NCBI GenBank assembly: GCA_021737445.1
Contig: JAIPDY010000088.1
Span: 1 to 11,198, forward strand
Length of the DNA: 11,198 bases
DNA from: Desulfotignum sp.
GTDB lineage: Bacteria > Desulfobacterota > Desulfobacteria > Desulfobacterales > Desulfobacteraceae
Direction of reading: 5' to 3'
Of this stretch, positions 7,064 to 11,198 are shown one piece after another. The notes beneath the pieces were generated by a model, which was not told the DNA's origin, searched no databases, and saw only the letters and a program-made list of their open reading frames with translations. Within the stretch, counting starts at the first letter, position 1, and the number at the start of each line of letters is the position of its first letter. Made by a program: the position numbers and the translations under genes.

Positions 7064-7103
7064 AGACAAGGAAAAATGAGACGGGCCAAGGTCTATTTTT
7101 GCT

Positions 7104-7139
7104 GGGCCGGCCTGTAAGCTGAAACTTGCAGGCCGGGCC
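7104..7139. terminator. GC-rich hairpin between convergent genes, possible terminator
   Basis: CCGGCCTGTAAG (7107-7118) pairs with CTTGCAGGCCGG (7125-7136) around a 6-base loop CTGAAA, with a single T-G pair. After a G-G mismatch, two more G-C pairs (7104-7105 with 7138-7139) extend the stem. It lies 40 bp after the small Cys-rich gene and 13 bp after the GMC gene stop, where a shared terminator would be expected. No U-tract follows the stem directly on either strand, so intrinsic termination is uncertain; it may instead protect 3' ends. Confidence 0.5.
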
Positions 7140-7151
7140 GGGTGTCATGGA

Positions 7152-8813
7152 TCAACCTGATTTTTTTCCATGCCGGAAAAAAGGTGCTGAAAAGGGCGGC
7201 TCCGGCGTGTTGCCCAGGATCAGATCGCAGGCTTTTTCCGCCACCATCATGGTGGGGGCGTAGATATTGCCGTTGGTAACATGTGGCATGACCGAGGCAT
7301 CCACCACCCGCAGGTTCTTTACCCCGTGCACCCTCATGGAGGAGGGGTCCACCACGGCCATGGCATCCGTGCCCATCTTACAGGTACATGAGGGGTGCAG
7401 GGCGGTTTCCGCATCTTTGGCCACCCAGTCCAGGATATCCTCGTCGGTCTGGATATGGTTGCCCGGAGAGATTTCGCCGCCGTTGAATTCTTTGAACGCC
7501 GGCTGGTTCATGATCTTTCTGGCGCACCGGATCGCTTCCACCCATTCCCTGCGGTCCTGGTCCGTGGACAGGTAGTTGAACCGCAGGGCCGGATGCTTGC
7601 GCGGATCCGTGGAGGTGATTTTGACAGATCCCACGGCATTGGAGTACATGGGACCCACATGGACCTGGTATCCGTGGTCCTGGCTGGGCCGGGAGCCGTC
7701 ATACCGGATGGCCAGGGGCAGAAAATGAAACTGGATGTTGGGGTAGTCCACATCCTGGTTGCTCCGGATGAATCCGCCGGCCTCAAAATGGTTGGTGGCG
7801 GCAGCCCCGGACCGGTGAAACAGCCATTTGTAGCCTATGAACGGCTTTTTCCACCATTTGAGGGCCGGGTTCATGGACACCGGCTTTTTGCTGGCATACT
7901 GGACATAGACCTCCAGGTGGTCCTGCATGTTTTCTCCCACGCCGGGCAGGTCATGGACAACGGGAATCTTTAAGTCAGACAGGTCTTTTGCATTTCCCAC
8001 CCCGGACAGCTGGAGGATCTGGGGGGAGTTGATGGCCCCGCCGCAGCAGATCACCTCTCCGGCCCGGACCGTTCTGGCCCGGCTGCTTTTGCCTTTGACA
8101 AATTCGACACCCGTTGCTTTTTTGCCGTTGAAAGTGATCTTTGTGGTCAGGGCCCGGCAGACCAGGTCCAGGTTGGGCCGCTTTTTGAGTACCGGATGCA
8201 GATAGGCCCGGGCTGCGGACAGCCGCCGTCCTCTGTGGATGTTTCTGTCAAACGCCCCGAACCCTTCCTGCCGGTACCCGTTCACATCAGCGGTCAAAGG
8301 ATACCCGGCCTGTTTTGCGGAATCCAGAAATGCCTGAAATAAAGGGTTTTTACACGGCCCGGTTTCCAGAATCAGGGGACCGTCCGTGCCGTGGTAAAGG
8401 TCGGGTCCTTTGAGCCGGTTTTCCGCCCGGATGAAATAGGGCAGGTTGTGGGCGTAATCCCAGGTTTCCATGCCCGGATTTTTGGCCCATTTTTCATAAT
8501 CCATGGCATTGCCCCGGATATAGATCATGCCGTTGATGGAGGATGATCCCCCCAGCACCTTGCCCCGGCCGTGGAAGATTTTGCGCTGAAGCATGAACGG
8601 TTCTGGTTCGCTTTCATAACACCAGTCATAGAATCTGTTGCCAAGGGGGAAGGTCAGGCCGGCAGGCATGTGGATAAACACATCCCAGATATAGTCGGGC
8701 CGGCCGGCTTCCAGCACCAGCACGCTGCAGGAAGGGTCGCTGCTGAGCCGGTTGGCCAGCACACATCCGGCAGATCCGCCGCCGATAATAATATAATCAT
8801 ATGATGGTTTCAT
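7152..8813 (-). CDS. betA: GMC-family FAD-dependent oxidoreductase, choline dehydrogenase (BetA)-like
   Basis: Predicted 553-residue flavoprotein of the glucose-methanol-choline family, closest in pattern to choline dehydrogenase, which oxidises choline to betaine aldehyde and can pass electrons to the quinone pool. The N-terminus has the FAD-binding GGGSAG (11-16) and Glu35 in VLEAG. GMC signature 1 (GRGKVLGGSSSINGM, 82-96) is followed by IRGNAMDYEKWA, as in BetA. Signature 2 (GAINSPQILQLSGVG) is at about 257-271. The active-site His473 in HPSCTCKMG and Asn516 in TNGN fit the family His/Asn pair. Length matches BetA (about 555). ATG 8813 has AAGGAA upstream and lies 21 bp after the tetR stop, so it is the last gene of the leftward operon. 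No betaine aldehyde dehydrogenase (betB) or choline transporter is adjacent. An AOR-family enzyme is upstream instead, so another alcohol may be the substrate. Confidence 0.92.
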   Translation of the reverse strand: MKPSYDYIIIGGGSAGCVLANRLSSDPSCSVLVLEAGRPDYIWDVFIHMPAGLTFPLGNRFYDWCYESEPEPFMLQRKIFHGRGKVLGGSSSINGMIYIRGNAMDYEKWAKNPGMETWDYAHNLPYFIRAENRLKGPDLYHGTDGPLILETGPCKNPLFQAFLDSAKQAGYPLTADVNGYRQEGFGAFDRNIHRGRRLSAARAYLHPVLKKRPNLDLVCRALTTKITFNGKKATGVEFVKGKSSRARTVRAGEVICCGGAINSPQILQLSGVGNAKDLSDLKIPVVHDLPGVGENMQDHLEVYVQYASKKPVSMNPALKWWKKPFIGYKWLFHRSGAAATNHFEAGGFIRSNQDVDYPNIQFHFLPLAIRYDGSRPSQDHGYQVHVGPMYSNAVGSVKITSTDPRKHPALRFNYLSTDQDRREWVEAIRCARKIMNQPAFKEFNGGEISPGNHIQTDEDILDWVAKDAETALHPSCTCKMGTDAMAVVDPSSMRVHGVKNLRVVDASVMPHVTNGNIYAPTMMVAEKACDLILGNTPEPPFSAPFFRHGKKSG

Positions 8814-8834
8814 TTGAATTGGGTTCCTTTTTTT

Positions 8835-9422
8835 TCAGTTTGAGGTCACCAGGCTGAGAAATCCTTTGACCAGATCATCCACCTCGATCTGTCCGTCCCG
8901 GACCAGGGCCTGGAGCGCCAGGCCCTGCAAGGCTGAGATAAAACAAATGGCAGCAGCCCGGTTGGCTGGTTTGGGGTCGATCCGGTCCAGGGCTGCTTCA
9001 AACGCATCCACGAACCGGTCATAGGCGGACTGGACCTTGACGATCACCGGCCCCCGGATGCCGCTGAATTCGGCGGCCAGGGAGGCCAGGGCAATGATGG
9101 TGTCCGGCTGGTTGAAGAACCGGTCCATGAAAATATCCATAATGCCGTGGACCATGGCGCTGAAGCCGGTATGGGGTTGTTCCAGGTATGCGGTATACTG
9201 CTCGAAACTTTGGTCCAGCTCCGCCACCACATCATCCAGGATGTCAGCCTTGGAGTTGTAGTGATGAAACACGGCTCCCGTGGTCATGCCGATGTGGTAG
9301 GCGATATCCTGGATGGTTGTCTTGTGGTATCCGAGCCGGGCAAACAGGTGGGTGGCAGCCTCCAGAATCCGTTTGCGGGTCTCGATGCGCTTGGCTTCCT
9401 TTTTGTTTACCGGAAGCGTCAT
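8835..9422 (-). CDS. TetR/AcrR-family transcriptional regulator
   Basis: Predicted 195-residue repressor-type regulator. The DNA-binding domain (about residues 16-62) has the classic TetR order: RILEAATHLFARLGYHKTT, then the helix-turn-helix IQDIAYHIGMTTGAVFHHY, then SKADIL. The variable C-terminal half is helical and would hold the ligand pocket and dimer interface. The ATG (9420-9422) overlaps the TGA of the AOR gene as ATGA, with GGAGAT 8 bases upstream, so it is translationally coupled to it. Being inside the operon suggests it controls these genes, probably in response to an alcohol, aldehyde or acyl compound. That is inference; the operator should lie at the AOR promoter outside the window. 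Its sequence does not resemble BetI closely enough to call it a choline-responsive regulator. Confidence 0.93.
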   Translation of the reverse strand: MTLPVNKKEAKRIETRKRILEAATHLFARLGYHKTTIQDIAYHIGMTTGAVFHHYNSKADILDDVVAELDQSFEQYTAYLEQPHTGFSAMVHGIMDIFMDRFFNQPDTIIALASLAAEFSGIRGPVIVKVQSAYDRFVDAFEAALDRIDPKPANRAAAICFISALQGLALQALVRDGQIEVDDLVKGFLSLVTSN

Positions 9423-11198
9423 GGCTTGATCTCCAGGCGGTGCAAAGTTTCCGGGGAGGGCTTTCCGTCAGGGTCCCATCCCCGGGCAGTATAGTAGGCC
9501 TGCCGCATGACAGCCATATCGTTTTCACAAATTTTATGCCCTTTTGCCGGTCCGTCAGGGAGCGGTTCCTGCACAAACCTTCTGGGCAGGGTGTCAGATG
9601 CCGGATCCATGTCGTGGTCCAGATTGAACTTGCGGGTGAGATTCCAGATGCGCTCGCCCACCTGGTTAAACATATCCGGAAAGACCTGCCTGCCCGTGGC
9701 GGCGGACAACAGGTCTGCATAGGTATCAGCACTGATGCCGAAGGTGCCGAAGTCGCATTTCACCAGGGTGTCGGTGCCGGCGGAATAGTTTTGCAGCGCA
9801 ATCACCATGTCTGCCCTGCCTTCAGGAGATAAGGGATCCAGTTTTTTGTCTTTCCATTTTTCGGCCAGCTCATAAGGCACGGTGAATCCCCGCTGGTGGC
9901 AGCCGCCCCGGTCTCCGGTCATATAGGCCAGCCCCATGCCCGGCACTCCTCTGGGTCCCCAGGCAGGGGATTCCAGGCCTTTGGTGTGCAGGGCCAGGTC
10001 GGCTGCACTGCCGCCGATCTCTTCCGCCGCGGCCCGCACCCCTTTTGCCAGCAGTGCCCCAGGGCCGTCTTTGCGGACAGCCATGGCCCGGATCAGGTGT
10101 TCCACGGCCGCTACATTGCCGAAATCCAGATCAATGCCGGCAAAAGACGGGATCACCCCCTTTTGGCTGGCTTCCATGGCAAAGCTGATAACGCTGCCGC
10201 AGGACATGGAATCCAGCCCCAGCAGATCGCATAATTTCACCAGATGGGCCACTGCCCGGATATCGGATATCCCCAGGTTGGACCCCAGGAGGGCGGCAGA
10301 TTCATACTCCACAATATCGGTAATAAAGCCTTTGTATTTTCCGGTTCTGACCGCCCCGATTTTCGCGCATCCGATGGGGCACCCCATGCAGGCATTGGTG
10401 CCCAGCCACAGATGTTTTGCCTGGCCTTTGTCCCCGAGGTTTACCGCCTTGTCAAACGTGCCGTACTGGAAATTTTTATGGGGAAGCAGGCCGGTTTCAC
10501 TGGCAAATTCAACCGAGGCGGCAGTTCCGCCCTGTTTGAGGCTCTGTATATCCGGGCTGGCTGCCAGTTCATCCAAAGCTTTCTTGCAGGCCAGGTTAAA
10601 CCGCGGCAGATCATGGACCTTCACCAGCCGGGTGCCGCGCACTGCTACGGCTTTCAGGTTTTTGGACCCCATGACCGCGCCGGCCCCGGCCCTGCCTGCC
10701 TGGCGGTTGAATTCACAGCCGACAATGGCAAAAGGCACCTGGTTTTCACCGGCTGGTCCGATATTGGCGATCTTGACGGTGCCATCATTGAGTTCTGCTT
10801 TGATTTTCCGGTTGGATTCCAGAATATCCAGGCCCCAGAGATGGGAAGCATCCCGGATCTCCACCTGGTCGTCATCGATCAGGATATACACGGGTTTGTC
10901 AGCCCGGCCAGTGATAATGATGCCGTCATATCCGGCATATTTGATTTCCGGGGCAAAGCTGCCGCCAAAATAGGAATCTAAAAACAGATTGGTGAGCGGG
11001 CTTTTGGTCACCACACACCCCCGCATGGCAGGCGCAGATGTGCCGGTCAAGGGGCCTGTCATGAACATGAGCATGTTTTCAGGGCCAAGGGGATCTGTGC
11101 CCGGCGGCACACCGCCGGCCAGCAGTTTTGCGCCAAACCCTTTGCCGCCGGTATATTGGGTTCTCAATGGATCAGAAACCACCAGGGTGTTTATGTCC
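9419..11198 (-). CDS. Aldehyde:ferredoxin oxidoreductase (AOR) family tungsten enzyme, partial at N-terminus
   Basis: The frame is open to the window edge (last complete codon at 11195-11197). About 592 residues are visible and perhaps 20 are missing. AOR enzymes oxidise aldehydes to carboxylates, or reduce acids, using a tungsten bis-pterin and one [4Fe-4S] cluster, with ferredoxin or a quinone-linked partner as electron carrier. The first domain has GGKGFGAKLL and the MTGPLTGTSAP and FGGSFAPEIKYAGYDGIII blocks. CMGCPIGC (codons at 10367-10390) supplies three cluster cysteines, and Cys in TLVKCDFG (9755-9757) the fourth. DLLGLDSMSCG and WGPRGVPGMGLAYMTGDRGG are further pterin-domain landmarks. 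It heads the visible operon with tetR and the BetA-like gene. The presence of a tungsten AOR suggests an anaerobe. The exact aldehyde is unknown. Confidence 0.94.
   Translation of the reverse strand, partial: DINTLVVSDPLRTQYTGGKGFGAKLLAGGVPPGTDPLGPENMLMFMTGPLTGTSAPAMRGCVVTKSPLTNLFLDSYFGGSFAPEIKYAGYDGIIITGRADKPVYILIDDDQVEIRDASHLWGLDILESNRKIKAELNDGTVKIANIGPAGENQVPFAIVGCEFNRQAGRAGAGAVMGSKNLKAVAVRGTRLVKVHDLPRFNLACKKALDELAASPDIQSLKQGGTAASVEFASETGLLPHKNFQYGTFDKAVNLGDKGQAKHLWLGTNACMGCPIGCAKIGAVRTGKYKGFITDIVEYESAALLGSNLGISDIRAVAHLVKLCDLLGLDSMSCGSVISFAMEASQKGVIPSFAGIDLDFGNVAAVEHLIRAMAVRKDGPGALLAKGVRAAAEEIGGSAADLALHTKGLESPAWGPRGVPGMGLAYMTGDRGGCHQRGFTVPYELAEKWKDKKLDPLSPEGRADMVIALQNYSAGTDTLVKCDFGTFGISADTYADLLSAATGRQVFPDMFNQVGERIWNLTRKFNLDHDMDPASDTLPRRFVQEPLPDGPAKGHKICENDMAVMRQAYYTARGWDPDGKPSPETLHRLEIKP

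Noticed and set aside
6876..7079. 67-codon + frame overlapping the small Cys-rich gene
   Set aside because: It starts at a non-ATG codon, before the RBS-like AAAGGGGGG, and lacks the regular Cys pattern seen in the frame starting at ATG 6896.
9936..10973. 345-codon open frame on the + strand opposite the AOR gene, and a second + frame at 10244-10981
   Set aside because: Both lie fully antisense to a clear AOR-family gene, have no domain pattern, and are rich in Pro, Ser, Arg and Ala as expected for shadow frames at this base composition.

Overview
The window looks like chromosomal DNA from an anaerobic deltaproteobacterium of the Desulfobacterota, probably a Desulfobacteraceae-like sulfate reducer. 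This is inferred from a short deltaproteobacterial-style DnaE, a tungsten aldehyde:ferredoxin oxidoreductase (AOR) family enzyme, and the general protein character. No rRNA or other taxonomic marker is present, so the placement is tentative. No IS element, phage gene, CRISPR array, tRNA or rRNA was recognised.

Left part, + strand (1-5487): the window opens inside a DNA polymerase III alpha-subunit gene (dnaE-like). Its reading frame breaks at an A7G5 tract near 1275-1286, and again near 1424-1437. The two shifts compensate, so the C-terminal OB-fold region is readable only in pieces down to a TAA at 1501-1503. A tightly packed three-gene unit follows: a secreted TesA-like SGNH esterase (1617-2246), a YbbA/LolD-type ABC ATPase (2246-2905) and a YbbP-type large FtsX-like permease (2905-5487). 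Each stop codon overlaps the next start, so translation is probably coupled. A pyridoxamine-phosphate-oxidase-fold flavoprotein (5574-6026) ends this rightward block.

Middle (6027-7151): a leftward vapBC toxin-antitoxin pair (vapB 6498-6722, vapC 6097-6495) has a well-formed sigma70 promoter (TTGACA, 17 bp, TAAAAT on the - strand). A 7-5-7 inverted repeat between promoter and vapB start fits an autoregulatory operator. To its right, on the + strand, lies a 55-codon Cys-rich small protein gene (6896-7063). A strong GC-rich hairpin (7104-7139) separates it from the convergent genes on the right.

Right part, - strand (7152-11198): a leftward operon in the order AOR-family oxidoreductase (running off the window edge), TetR regulator, BetA-like GMC choline/alcohol dehydrogenase. 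The AOR stop overlaps the tetR start (ATGA), and only 21 bp separate tetR from the GMC gene. The arrangement suggests a regulated alcohol and aldehyde oxidation module: the GMC enzyme would make an aldehyde and the AOR would oxidise it to the acid. The coupling is inference; the family assignments rest on clear motifs.

No obviously new multi-gene system is visible. The items most worth following up are the small Cys-rich protein, the AOR-TetR-GMC operon, the vapBC promoter/operator and the double frameshift in dnaE.
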